Shown here in pieces: positions 35,704 to 44,366 of a DNA stretch of 64,000 nucleotides. The position numbers were made by a program, and so were the translations under genes. Source of the stretch: CAYMDP01 sp964389375 (GTDB lineage Bacteria; Bdellovibrionota; Bdellovibrionia; Bdellovibrionales; UBA1609); NCBI GenBank assembly GCA_964389375.1, contig CAYMDP010000001.1:62001-126000 (forward strand). The letters run 5' to 3'. Position 1 is the first letter of the stretch, and each line of letters starts with the position of its first letter. A model generated the notes under the pieces. The model saw only the letters and a list, made by a program, of their open reading frames with translations. It was not told the origin of the DNA and did no database searches.

Positions 35704-36450
35704 TTGAGAATCAAATGTCAGTCCACCTTAAGGGATCAAAACCGGGCTAAAAACTTTTTTAAAAACAAAGATTCTTATGAAGATCAGCTTTTAAAGGCCC
35801 AGATCGACTTGTTGTCGCTGCAGCAAGAGATCTTTCGTAAGAAACGTAAAATGATTATTGTCCTCGAGGGAAGCGATACGGCAGGTAAGGGCGGTCTGGT
35901 GCGACGGATGGCTCGGCACCTTGATCCTCGTGCATTTCATGTCTATGGCATCGGCAAGCCTACAGTTGATGAGTTGGATCAACATTACCTTCAACGCTTT
36001 TTTGCGCGTTTGCCTCAAGCTGGAGAGATTTGCGTTTTTGATCGCAGTTGGTATGGTCGCGTCTTGGTCGAAAGAATTGAGGGCTTTGCTAAGCCGCCAC
36101 AATGGAAGCGGGCCTATAACGAAATTAATAGTTTCGAGAAACTGTTGGCAGATGATGGCATATTGATTCTTAAATACTTAATCGACATTTCTTACTCTGA
36201 GCAAGGCCAGCGATTTAAGGAACGCGAACAAGATTCACTGAAGTCCTGGAAAATGACCGATGAAGACTATCGCAATCGGAGGAAATGGGACAAATATCAA
36301 ATGGCCTTCCGAGATATGAGAAAACGAACCTCTCCTCGAGCTTCCCCATGGAAGGTCGTTCCGGCCGATAGCAAATGGTTTGCTCGAGTTGAGGTTCTTA
36401 GTGACATCACCAGGCGGGCCAATCAGTTTTTCAAAAAGTTTAAGACTTAG
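35704..36450 (+). CDS. ppk2: Polyphosphate kinase 2 family protein
   Basis: 248 residues from TTG 35704, selected because AGGAG (35691-35695) sits 8 bases before it; the frame extends upstream into the HNH gene without a ribosome site. Walker A-like EGSDTAGKGG (55-64), the Walker B/lid block VFDRSWYGRVLVERIEGF, and KWMTDEDY-type sequence (SWKMTDEDYRNRRKWDKY) are PPK2 hallmarks. PPK2 moves phosphate between polyphosphate and nucleotides. Single-domain length is normal. Whether it prefers NDP or NMP cannot be told. Confidence 0.9.
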   Translation: MRIKCQSTLRDQNRAKNFFKNKDSYEDQLLKAQIDLLSLQQEIFRKKRKMIIVLEGSDTAGKGGLVRRMARHLDPRAFHVYGIGKPTVDELDQHYLQRFFARLPQAGEICVFDRSWYGRVLVERIEGFAKPPQWKRAYNEINSFEKLLADDGILILKYLIDISYSEQGQRFKEREQDSLKSWKMTDEDYRNRRKWDKYQMAFRDMRKRTSPRASPWKVVPADSKWFARVEVLSDITRRANQFFKKFKT

Positions 36451-36902
36451 AGTCAAATAATTGCAGGCGAATAATATTCCAGGATTTGCCTTGCAAAGTG
36501 AGTCAACTCCTTTCCTTTCAGATCGCCTAGAATATTCCCAAAGTATTAATAGTCGAACCGGGCGCAACTCCGTTGCTATTGTTTCTTCCGCCCGGTCAAG
36601 CCTATAGAACTTAAGAAGTGCTTGGGGATTTGCAAAAAGACCCTTCGCTTTAGCACATGGCACAATCCTTATGGCTTACAGATAGCTGCTATAGGCCTGC
36701 ACAAAGCTAAAGGTCGGGCGCTTAATCTTAATCATAAAAATCTAAGTTAATTCATATGTTTATGTATTCTTGCGGGGATCTTAGTTGCCGGACAAGCTTC
36801 AGACACATTTCATCATGAATATTCCTCAGGTGCCCGGCTTTGGTGATTGTGTTAGTTTCGGAATTCATTTGTGGTTTCAGGTTTAGCGCAAGGACGATTT
36901 CG
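36451..36902. other. 452-base gap between ppk2 and kdsC with a hairpin
   Basis: No gene is supported; an antisense frame at 36235-36663 overlaps ppk2. ACCGGGCG (36557-36564) pairs with CGCCCGGT (36589-36596), probably a terminator-like hairpin. Its loop contains GCAAC...GTTGC (36564-36576), related to the palindromic element in the HNH gene. The end near 36889 has AAGGA before the kdsC start. Confidence 0.4.
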
Positions 36903-37406
36903 ATGCAGCAACTAGCACAATTTCACGGACTTAAACAGATTAAGGCCCTGGTTTTTGATGTGGACGGGGTTTGGACCGATGGCCGTTTGTGGTTGGGTTC
37001 TCAGGGTGAATCCTTTAGGCTTTTTCATATTCATGATGGCTACGGAATTAAAATGCTGATTCAGGGCGGGTGGAAGATTGCCATCATCTCGGGCTCAAAA
37101 TCCCAGGATATTCAGTTAAGAGCTTCCAATTTAGGCATTCAGGATATTTTCTTAGGGGTCGAAGATAAATGGCCTGTGTTCGAGTCACTAGTTAAAAAAT
37201 GGGGTCTCGATTATTCTAAGCAGCTGGCCTATGCGGGAGACGATGTCTTGGATCTTCCCATTCTTAAGAAGGTAGCCTTTCCGATCGTGGTTCCGAATGC
37301 TCACATTGATGTTTTAAAGAATTCTGAATTTTATTGCACTCAGCTCGGTGGCGGGTATGGTGCTGTTCGTGAGATTGCTGACTTATTTATTAGAGAATCA
37401 AAGTAG
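36903..37406 (+). CDS. kdsC: 3-deoxy-D-manno-octulosonate 8-phosphate phosphatase
   Basis: 167 residues from ATG 36903, with AAGGA (36889-36893) upstream; a longer frame from 36840 is unlikely. HAD motifs: FDVDGVWTDGRLW (nucleophile DVDG), IAIISGSKS (motif II) and YAGDDVLDLPILK (motif IV). The KdsC branch is shown by the TDG and the short all-alpha/beta fold. It makes KDO from KDO-8-P for lipopolysaccharide. The kdsA gene follows after 13 bases, which supports the assignment. Confidence 0.9.
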   Translation: MQQLAQFHGLKQIKALVFDVDGVWTDGRLWLGSQGESFRLFHIHDGYGIKMLIQGGWKIAIISGSKSQDIQLRASNLGIQDIFLGVEDKWPVFESLVKKWGLDYSKQLAYAGDDVLDLPILKKVAFPIVVPNAHIDVLKNSEFYCTQLGGGYGAVREIADLFIRESK

Positions 37407-37419
37407 AGGAAGGTTTTAA

Positions 37420-38283
37420 ATGCAGCACTTTAAAAAGATGGAAAAACCAGTTGTTCTTAAGACTCCGGCTGGCGGTATTTCATTCGGGAACGCCGAAACC
37501 TGGACTCTTCTTGCGGGCCCGGACATTATCGAAGACGAAGGTTTGGTGCTTGAGGTCGGACAAGAGATTCAAAAAGTTACCAAAGAGCTTGGGATCCCTT
37601 GGGTTTTAAAGTGCTCTTATGACAAAGCCAATCGACAAAGTTTAGGAAGTTTTCGTGGGCCCGGATGGAAGGCTGGATTAAAGCAGCTTGAAAAGATTAA
37701 ATCTAGTCTTGGCTGTCAGTTGCTGACCGACGTTCATGAAACTATTCAGGTTCCCTTTGTGGCAGAAGCCGCAGATATTATCCAAATCCCAGCATTTTTG
37801 TGTCGCCAGACAGATTTAATTGTCGAAGCCGCAAAAACTCAAAAAGTTTTACATATCAAAAAGGGGCAATTCGCAGCTCCTTGGGACATGAAGGCGATTG
37901 CAGATAAAGCGGTTCAAGCCGGAAACGATAAGATTTTGCTTTGTGAGCGAGGAACAACTTTTGGCTACAACTATTTGATCAACGACATTTTAAGTTTAGT
38001 TCATATGCGGGATTTAGGCTTTCCGGTGGTGATGGATGTCACGCACTCGACCCAGTTACCCGGAGCAGCTGGTGGATCCAGTGGGGGGCGAAGAGATATG
38101 ATTCCTGCCCTGGCCCGAGCTGCGATGGCTGTGGGTGTTGATGGGATATTCTTAGAAACTCATCCAGATCCCGATAGTGCGCTTTGTGATGGTCCAACAT
38201 CTTTGCCACTTAAAGATCTTAAACCGCTTTTACAAAGCCTTCAGTTAATCTGGAAAACCCACAAAGCAATCCGCGAGCTTTAA
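37420..38283 (+). CDS. kdsA: KDO-8-phosphate synthase
   Basis: 287 residues. Condenses PEP and arabinose-5-phosphate. Conserved blocks: KCSYDKANRQSLGSFRGPG, LLTDVHE, IIQIPAFLCRQTDLI, KKGQFAAPWDM, CERGTTFGYN and HPDPDSALCDGPTSLPL. Metal-ligand candidates H209, E246 and D257 are present. The position that is Cys in metal-dependent and Asn in metal-independent enzymes is Asp (AGPD, D35), an odd residue. The pathway partner kdsC lies just upstream; both feed LPS inner-core synthesis. Confidence 0.93.
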   Translation: MQHFKKMEKPVVLKTPAGGISFGNAETWTLLAGPDIIEDEGLVLEVGQEIQKVTKELGIPWVLKCSYDKANRQSLGSFRGPGWKAGLKQLEKIKSSLGCQLLTDVHETIQVPFVAEAADIIQIPAFLCRQTDLIVEAAKTQKVLHIKKGQFAAPWDMKAIADKAVQAGNDKILLCERGTTFGYNYLINDILSLVHMRDLGFPVVMDVTHSTQLPGAAGGSSGGRRDMIPALARAAMAVGVDGIFLETHPDPDSALCDGPTSLPLKDLKPLLQSLQLIWKTHKAIREL

Positions 38284-38354
38284 GATAGTATAAATGGGCT
38301 TGGGACATACCTAAACGAGTCGATTTCTTTCGGTTTCTGGCCGAGATATTTTAT

Positions 38355-39230
38355 TTATATAAGCTTATTTTGGCGACAGCTTTGCAGAAGCTCTTCGTAG
38401 ATATGCCGAAGAGCTTGAGATTTAATCTTATCCTTATGACAAATTAAAGAAATCTGCGCTTTAACCAAAGCCCCGCTGGTTTGTTTAAGGTTTGAATAGT
38501 TGCGGGCCACAGATTGAGGGAGGATGGCGAGCGCATGATGACTTTCACAAGCTGCCTTAGCGACAAGTTCGTAGCCTCTAATTTGGATCCGCTTCAGTTT
38601 GTTAAATTTCTTTAAATGTGCGTTTGAAATTTGTGTATCTGGATTAAAAAACAAGTGGGTGGCGAGCTTATCAGGATGGATTTGGTAGGTCGCAAGATAA
38701 TCAGAACCGATTCGTTTTTGAATCAACTCAGGACTTTTAATATCTGAGACCACAATCCCAAAATCAATGTCGTTGTCCAAAACCTTTCGGGCGGTCTGGA
38801 AAGAGGGAAGATCATGAATTTCAAGTTCAAGCTGAGGGAATCGTTGACTCAGGTCCAAAATGATTTGTGAAAGATAGAGTTGGCCAAATGAGGAGTGAAG
38901 TCCAATCCGAATCATTCCCATTGGTTGATCCGTATCATTCAATAAGAGATTAAATTTTTCTTCCCAATGTTTTTTAGTATCTTTTACGGCAAGGTAAAAG
39001 CGCTCTCCTTGAGGCGTTAACAATAAACCCATATTTTTTCGTTGAAAAAGCTTTTGGCCCAAATCCTCTTCGAGTCTTTGGATCGCCTTTGAAAGCCCAG
39101 ATTGTTGAATTCGCAGCAGCTCAGCAGCCTTAGAAATATTTAAGGTCTCGGCGACAGTGATAAAGTAAGTCATTTCCTTTTGAAAGGCGTCCACGTACTT
39201 GTAACTATCAAATTTGTAAGTCTTAGACAT
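38355..39230 (-). CDS. LysR-family transcriptional regulator
   Basis: 291 residues. The N-terminal winged HTH (FITVAETLNISKAAELLRIQQSGLSKAIQRLEEDLGQKLFQR; about 20-80) and the effector-binding domain (about 108-285) are typical. Length is normal. A T-N11-A palindrome ATATTCCATCATGGAATAT overlaps its own start, implying autoregulation and control of the divergent 39327 gene. The inducer is unknown. Confidence 0.88.
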   Translation of the reverse strand: MSKTYKFDSYKYVDAFQKEMTYFITVAETLNISKAAELLRIQQSGLSKAIQRLEEDLGQKLFQRKNMGLLLTPQGERFYLAVKDTKKHWEEKFNLLLNDTDQPMGMIRIGLHSSFGQLYLSQIILDLSQRFPQLELEIHDLPSFQTARKVLDNDIDFGIVVSDIKSPELIQKRIGSDYLATYQIHPDKLATHLFFNPDTQISNAHLKKFNKLKRIQIRGYELVAKAACESHHALAILPQSVARNYSNLKQTSGALVKAQISLICHKDKIKSQALRHIYEELLQSCRQNKLI

Positions 39231-39247
39231 ATTCCATCATGGAATAT
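39229..39247. promoter_or_regulatory. LysR-type operator palindrome
   Basis: ATATTCCATCATGGAATAT is a perfect 9-bp inverted repeat around one base and fits the LysR T-N11-A consensus (T of ATTCC to A of GGAAT). It overlaps the first base pairs of the lysR coding start and lies about 80 bases before the divergent small gene. Confidence 0.55.
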
Positions 39248-39326
39248 CAGATATTCTTAATTAAGTATAGTTCAGAATTTTGTCTCTTGTTACAAGCAAA
39301 GAAGCTACATTTCGCAGGACTGGCTT

Positions 39327-39614
39327 ATGGTCTTCGAACTAAAGGTTGAAGTAAAAGAACAAATTTGTCCCTTCGGTCGCGGCGAATTTTACTTTTCAGT
39401 TTCTCAAAAAGTCACAAATTTTAGCACAGGGGAAACGGCCCTTGCCGGTTGGATTCCAGCGCGCTATTTAGCAGTGGATCTGGAGGGTCGGATCCTTCTT
39501 GATCAAAAAGTGGCCTCTTTCTCTTTTATGGACTCTGAGAGAATCCCATTAGGCACCCGCGAGCTGATCATTCAGCTAGATCATTTTAAAACCATTCGTT
39601 TAGACCTCAATTAG
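39327..39614 (+). CDS. Small protein of unknown function
   Basis: 95 residues, ATG, with AGGA about 8 bases before. No signal peptide; it alternates strand-like segments (FELKVEVKEQICPFGRGEFYFSV...). It lies divergent to the LysR gene and may be under its control. No family recognised. Confidence 0.5.
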   Translation: MVFELKVEVKEQICPFGRGEFYFSVSQKVTNFSTGETALAGWIPARYLAVDLEGRILLDQKVASFSFMDSERIPLGTRELIIQLDHFKTIRLDLN

Positions 39615-39733
39615 TCCCGCCCATTCTCCTGGCCGACCTTTGGAGAGTCAATTTACCAACCAAGGCTTCGGCTGGGATTTCTCTAAAACATGCTACAAAT
39701 TGTAAAATTAGTTTCACGCTGGAAAAATAACGA

Positions 39734-40543
39734 GTGAAATTCTTTAAGAAAAATGGGACAAGAGGGAGTCAGGCCGCATTTGGACCTGTCTATCCACGGA
39801 TTTTGCCATCGGAGGATGCTTTGGAGCTTATTCATAGGGAAGGCCAAGACCTTTACAATCTAGATGGGCGAGGGTCAGTTTTTGAGGACCTAAATCGGTT
39901 AGAAGGACTCCTGGTAAATATTGGAGTTCCCGTGAAAGGCTACACCGTGCAATCTGAATCCGTGTTCTTTAGCCAAACTCCTCAGATCAGAGACTCTGTT
40001 TCTGCTCGAGTGGCCCAGTATTTGGAGCTTATCGAAGAGATATTTGAGAATTTTGAGACTTTGACGCGAGAGTCGGTTTGGGACGAAAAAAAATGCTTAG
40101 ATATCGCCTTTAGAAACTTTGGAATGTGGCCCCGTCGTGGAGAGGATTTTGGCTTTATAGAACAGGGATGGATTGTTGAGATTTACAATATGGAAATGAA
40201 GCAGATCTATCGTAACTTCGAGTTTATGAGACAATGCAGTTACGACCTCCTAACATTAGAAACAATAGACTGGGCCGAGCTTTACAAGCGCCCCGAGCAC
40301 ATTATTGAGAAAATGTGGTCTCTTCTGCCGACTTTGATGGGTACTGATCACACTTTTCCATATGTCGATGTTCCCCCTCACCTAATCCGCGAAAGATACT
40401 TGCATCATGATCGAGTGTTTGTGAATAAACATAAGTATATTACCCCGCTCTTTGATGCCTCCGGAAGTAAGTGTGGCTTTGTCAACTTTGTCGAATCCAC
40501 CCCCATGCCTTCTGACTCTGGGAGTTTTGTTAAGCTGATTTAA
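39734..40543 (+). CDS. Unknown protein in the di-iron/GNAT cluster
   Basis: 269 residues with a GTG start. It has a cytosolic composition with no signal peptide, rich in aromatic residues and acidic groups (FENFETLTRESVWDEKKC; WAELYKRPEHIIEKMWSLLP). A possible PAS-like fold is only a loose impression. It converges on the haem-oxygenase-like gene with a 14-base overlap at their 3' ends. I do not recognise the family. Confidence 0.6.
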   Translation: MKFFKKNGTRGSQAAFGPVYPRILPSEDALELIHREGQDLYNLDGRGSVFEDLNRLEGLLVNIGVPVKGYTVQSESVFFSQTPQIRDSVSARVAQYLELIEEIFENFETLTRESVWDEKKCLDIAFRNFGMWPRRGEDFGFIEQGWIVEIYNMEMKQIYRNFEFMRQCSYDLLTLETIDWAELYKRPEHIIEKMWSLLPTLMGTDHTFPYVDVPPHLIRERYLHHDRVFVNKHKYITPLFDASGSKCGFVNFVESTPMPSDSGSFVKLI

Positions 40544-41189
40544 GTCGCTTTTTCGCGCGGCTTGAAGCTAACACAAGGTCTGCAAGCATTTTCGAGAATA
40601 TTTCGCAAGAAAGTCGAGCGGTTTTTTCTACGATATCTAGGTCCGCCGAACTTCGAGTCTTCAAAAATTCCAGACCCTCTTTGTAGTGGGCCTGATCAAG
40701 TAAGCAATGCTCCTCTAAAAAGGATGCTGCCTTTGGGCCGTGATAGTCCCTAATTAGAGGCAGGTACGGGCTGATCTTCAGAGGGCCGACTGCTTCGAGG
40801 GGCACAAAATACCCAAGAAGGGCCATGGGGCCATGGAAGTCTATATTGTAGTACAGGGTTTGATAGTAACAAGAGGTCAAGGCTCTCTCGGGAAAGTCTT
40901 TCAAGTTAAATCCAAGTTGAGAGAGGTCATTCTTAGCGAGGATCTCGTGGTTTTTTTCTTCCGAAATGCCTTTTAAGAAAACATTATGGAGTTCAGGGTC
41001 CCGAACCGGAGTGCGAACAGCAGCATAGGCTAAAACTCGCGTTGCATGATCAACATAGTAAAATATCTGAGCTAAAAGATCTCCGTAAAGGTGGCGATTT
41101 TCCCAATCTATCGAGCTAATTTGCTTCCCGATGGACTCCACGCCGGAAAAAATGGCAAGTTCTGTTTTTATGTAAGCTTGATCTGACAT
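40530..41189 (-). CDS. Haem-oxygenase-like iron-containing redox protein
   Basis: 219 residues from ATG 41189, with a GGGGGAG run just before it (short spacing); a TTG 12 bases earlier is also in frame. It is mainly helical. EExxHE (SEEKNHEILAKNDL) and DQAHYKEG carry Glu/His/Asp in the arrangement expected for the haem-oxygenase-like di-iron (HDO, Iron_redox) family. EAVGPL and HC.LDQAH support it. Such enzymes oxidise or cleave small amines or fatty-acyl chains. Divergent from the GNAT-like gene with a 149-base shared control region. Confidence 0.7.
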   Translation of the reverse strand: MSDQAYIKTELAIFSGVESIGKQISSIDWENRHLYGDLLAQIFYYVDHATRVLAYAAVRTPVRDPELHNVFLKGISEEKNHEILAKNDLSQLGFNLKDFPERALTSCYYQTLYYNIDFHGPMALLGYFVPLEAVGPLKISPYLPLIRDYHGPKAASFLEEHCLLDQAHYKEGLEFLKTRSSADLDIVEKTARLSCEIFSKMLADLVLASSRAKKRLKSA

Positions 41190-41219
41190 AGGCTCCCCCA
41201 AAGTTAGGTCATCACTCTA

Positions 41220-41243
41220 TCGGATTGATTGAATCAATTCCGA
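41220..41243. promoter_or_regulatory. Inverted repeat in the shared promoter, putative operator
   Basis: ATTGATTGAATCAAT (41224-41238) is a perfect 7-1-7 palindrome. Its outer extension TCGG...CCGA (41220-41243) pairs with one extra base. It lies in the divergent promoter region between the di-iron and GNAT-like genes and fits a dimeric regulator site. Confidence 0.45.
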
Positions 41244-41338
41244 ATTGCGCCAATGGCTAGTTTTTAAGTTTCTGGACTAATTAAATAATAAATATTTATC
41301 TCGGATTGACCGAAACTTCCCAAGACCAGGGAGGTCCT

Positions 41339-42007
41339 ATGTTAAGCGAACTGCAGTATAAGGTTATTCCTACATTTTCTGCCGACTCCGGAAGGACCCG
41401 AGAGCTAGATAAACTGTATCTTACATGGAAGGCATTTTGGTCGGAAATACTTGGGGATCTTGGTTCTTCTTTAGCACTGGATGATTTTTCAAAATGCCCA
41501 TATATCGGCTCAATCTGGAGGGGCGACGAAATTGTCTCGATCCATCTTTACGGACTTTATGATCTAGGCTGCGCATGTTTTCGCGATCAGTCTTATATCT
41601 CATCAAATTTTACTGAAAATTTTTTGAGCCAGGCGAAGATGCAGGGCTTTCGGACAGCAGTGTCATTCGAGTATTTGTCTGTAATGCCTAATTATCAGTC
41701 TAATAAAGAACTTCCCATTGCTAGAATTACCCTTGGACTTGCATTTGAGATCTACAAAAGCTTAAAGGGAGTCGACATTGCCATTGGGATCACTCGCGAC
41801 AGTAAGCGAGTCAACGAGATGGTAGAGGATTTTGGGTCCGAAATCGTAGAATCGGGCCTGGTGAAAAACGGAGAGGTTTCAAGTTTATCAATGGGTCTAA
41901 GATCAAAGCTGAAACGATCCGCCTCGGTCAATATACAAAATGCAGTAAATGTACTTTGGGCTAATCGGGTAGATGCAAGAATCCAAGAGCAGGTCCTTGC
42001 GGCTTAA
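41339..42007 (+). CDS. GNAT-fold acyltransferase-like protein
   Basis: 222 residues from ATG 41339, chosen for the strong AGGGAGGT before it; the frame itself opens at 41306. The pattern VSFEYLSVMPNYQ...LPIARITLGLAFEIYKSL...DIAIGITRDSKRVNEMVEDFGSEIV resembles GNAT-type N-acyltransferases (including the N-acyl amino-acid/homoserine-lactone synthase fold), with the CoA-pyrophosphate loop less certain. It is divergent from the di-iron gene. A signal-making role is inferred only. Confidence 0.55.
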   Translation: MLSELQYKVIPTFSADSGRTRELDKLYLTWKAFWSEILGDLGSSLALDDFSKCPYIGSIWRGDEIVSIHLYGLYDLGCACFRDQSYISSNFTENFLSQAKMQGFRTAVSFEYLSVMPNYQSNKELPIARITLGLAFEIYKSLKGVDIAIGITRDSKRVNEMVEDFGSEIVESGLVKNGEVSSLSMGLRSKLKRSASVNIQNAVNVLWANRVDARIQEQVLAA

Positions 42008-42160
42008 GTCAGAAAACAGGCGTGGAAAAAAGCTGCTCTGAGGCATAAAGCCCCAGTCAAGCCCCATATCGGCGCGACTCTTTAAGTTTTATTTATAAAT
42101 TTCTTGGCAGGATCGGTTTGAAATGAGAAATATAGATTAAGTCTTTTAGAGGTGGTGATC

Positions 42161-42427
42161 ATGGCTTTAGGAAAATTTTTGGCAGACAAGCGGGTTTCTT
42201 TAGGTATCACTCAGGCAGATCTTGGCCGACGACTTGGTTATTCCAGTGCACAGTTTGTTTCAAATTGGGAGCGTGGGACCTGCTCTCCGCCTCTTCAGGC
42301 GATCCCGAAGCTTTGTGAAATTTTAAAAATTCCAATGAAAGACATGGTCGAATTGATGACCAAGGCTTACCGGGATCATTTACAAGAAAACCTGTCAGTA
42401 AAACGCAAAAAAACTAAGCGGGCCTAA
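42161..42427 (+). CDS. XRE-family HTH regulator
   Basis: 88 residues from ATG 42161, 7 bases after AGAGGTGG; upstream GTGs at 42152 and 42155 overlap that site. HTH: LGKFLADKRVSLGITQADLGRRLGYSSAQFVSNWERGTCSPPLQAIPKLCEIL, the Cro/CI fold, with a basic tail KRKKTKRA. Targets unknown; may control its own promoter or a neighbour. Confidence 0.85.
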   Translation: MALGKFLADKRVSLGITQADLGRRLGYSSAQFVSNWERGTCSPPLQAIPKLCEILKIPMKDMVELMTKAYRDHLQENLSVKRKKTKRA

Positions 42428-42800
42428 TGGGCCAGGCTTAAGTCCAAAAGACTGGCCGTCGGCCTCTCGCAATTGTGGATCTTCTTCGTATCACCTTATT
42501 CATAAGTAGCAGGGACGTTCTAAGTTCGGAGTCCAGCTAGCAGCAGAAGAAACATCGGAAGTGTTGTTTTTTATGCTTTGATTTAGGCATTTGGGTGCAT
42601 AGTAGGGCATGTCGAGATAAGTGCCTGAAAAGTCTGAGGCCAATTCCAATGGCCTTAGAAGTCCTTCTTTTAAAACACTATCAGATCTTGCGAATCCCTC
42701 CTCCTGGTTTCACAAAGAGCTTCTGCGTTAGGTGCGAGCGGGGGGGATTCGGGTCATATTGACCCGGTATTCTAAACATGTTCTGTTTAAGGAGATAGGC
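42428..42800. other. 373-base gap before the CHASE kinase gene
   Basis: No gene is supported. AGGCCA (42637-42642) and TGGCCT (42650-42655) form a short hairpin. AAGGAG (42789-42794) serves the TTG at 42801. A GTG-led extension from 42732 would cover part of this gap. Confidence 0.4.
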
Positions 42801-44366
42801 TTGCTAGGAGATGTTTTGCAGCTAAAATCATTTTTGAAAATTGGGCGTTTGCCCCTGGCTTCAATGTTGGGCCTGGTGCTATTCGTGTTTGTTGCAGGTG
42901 CGGTTTATTTCAGTCTGCAGCAAGAAAGCGATAAAGCGCGCTCGCAAAAAATGGCCGATACCCTAGTTCAGTACTTTAAAAGCGAAATTCATCACAGAGC
43001 CTCGGTTCTTAAGGTCATCGGTGAGCAGCTTGGAACCTTCGATCAAAAAACCTTTGATCGAGTCGCTAAATCCATCGTCGAAGAATACCCCTATTTTCAC
43101 GCCATAAACTTTGTTGAGCCCTCGGGAATTATTGAGCGGGTCTATCCAAGGGAGCCAAACGTTTTAGCTTTGGGGCAAAAGCTTTTAGATCGGCCAGATG
43201 TAAAAGACTATCTAAAAGAATCCGAAGGTCAGCAAGTTCCCTTTATGTCCCACAGACTGAAAACCTACCAGGGGATTCCGGCTTATACAATGTATGTGCC
43301 TTTGAGGGCTGCAGACGGAAAATTTATCGGCTGGCTGAATGCGGTCGTAGATTTTGATTCTTGGCTTAAGGCTAGCTTTGACCTGCTCAATCTTGGGGAT
43401 GCGGGATTCTTAATTTCCTGGGAGCACGCGGACAGTGAACCCCTGTTGGTTGGGGCAAAGGATATTGAGCGTCCCTTTGCGTACTCTTACCAAATCTTAA
43501 ATCAAAATTTGAGATTCGAAGTTGGGTTTGAAGGGGACTTAAGTGGTTTTGAAGGGAAAAAGAATTTTTTAATACTTATATTTACCGGGATAATTCTAAT
43601 CTTAACCGGATTCGTCTTGATCGTTCGGGCCAGTTTTTCTGAGCAAAGATTGTCCGAGGTCAATGCAAACCTTAAGCTAAAGCAAAGTCTTCTTAGCGCC
43701 CTGACCCATGATATTTCAAGTCCATTAACAAGCATTGGTTTCATACTTGAATTAAGCGCCGAGCAAAACCAGCCTTTGTCTGATCAGGACAAAACGCGGA
43801 TTCAAAAATGTATGACTTCTATTGAAGAGATGTTAATGGCGACAAAGCTTCTACATTCGAAGGGGAGCAGCCAAATTCTACATATGCTTCGGCCTGTAAA
43901 AATCGAGAGTGTTCTTAGTGAGGCCATTTCTTTAGTTAGAGATCACTTGGAGGCCAAAGGAATTCAAGTTGAAGTAAAACCCTTTGATAAAAATATTTGT
44001 GTAATTGCTGAGCCCAGAACCCTTTGCAACAATGTTCTCGTCAACCTTTTGACCAATGCAGTTAAGTTTTCTGCTCAGCAATCCAAAATATTTATCAGCC
44101 TTGAGCTTGATAAAGATAGAGTTCTTCTTAAGGTAGAAGACCAAGGAGTGGGCTGGAGTCCAGAACAGTTGAATCGTTTTGCATCAAAGCAGGCATTGGA
44201 GAGCACTTTGGGAACAATTGGTGAGCAGGGCTCTGGTTTGGGAGTTTTTCAGGTACAAAGTTTTATGGAGCTTTATGGAGGCTCTGTCCATATTGAAAAT
44301 CGTCAACCACAGGGATCTTGTGTCAGGCTTTGTTTTAAAGCGGCGACAGTGGCCCCAGCCGTTTAA
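42801..44366 (+). CDS. Membrane histidine kinase with CHASE-like sensor
   Basis: 521 residues from TTG 42801, 6 bases after AAGGAG; a GTG start at 42732 has no ribosome site. TM1 (about 19-38), an extracytoplasmic CHASE-like domain (about 45-250; IVEEYPYFHAINFVEPSGIIERVYP), TM2 (about 255-276), the dimerisation box with phospho-His ALTHDISSPLTSI, and ATPase N (NVLVNLLTNAVKFS), G1 (VEDQGVGWS) and G2 (GSGLGVFQV). No receiver is attached. Its 3' end overlaps the convergent HD-GYP gene by 4 bases. Confidence 0.85.
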   Translation: MLGDVLQLKSFLKIGRLPLASMLGLVLFVFVAGAVYFSLQQESDKARSQKMADTLVQYFKSEIHHRASVLKVIGEQLGTFDQKTFDRVAKSIVEEYPYFHAINFVEPSGIIERVYPREPNVLALGQKLLDRPDVKDYLKESEGQQVPFMSHRLKTYQGIPAYTMYVPLRAADGKFIGWLNAVVDFDSWLKASFDLLNLGDAGFLISWEHADSEPLLVGAKDIERPFAYSYQILNQNLRFEVGFEGDLSGFEGKKNFLILIFTGIILILTGFVLIVRASFSEQRLSEVNANLKLKQSLLSALTHDISSPLTSIGFILELSAEQNQPLSDQDKTRIQKCMTSIEEMLMATKLLHSKGSSQILHMLRPVKIESVLSEAISLVRDHLEAKGIQVEVKPFDKNICVIAEPRTLCNNVLVNLLTNAVKFSAQQSKIFISLELDKDRVLLKVEDQGVGWSPEQLNRFASKQALESTLGTIGEQGSGLGVFQVQSFMELYGGSVHIENRQPQGSCVRLCFKAATVAPAV

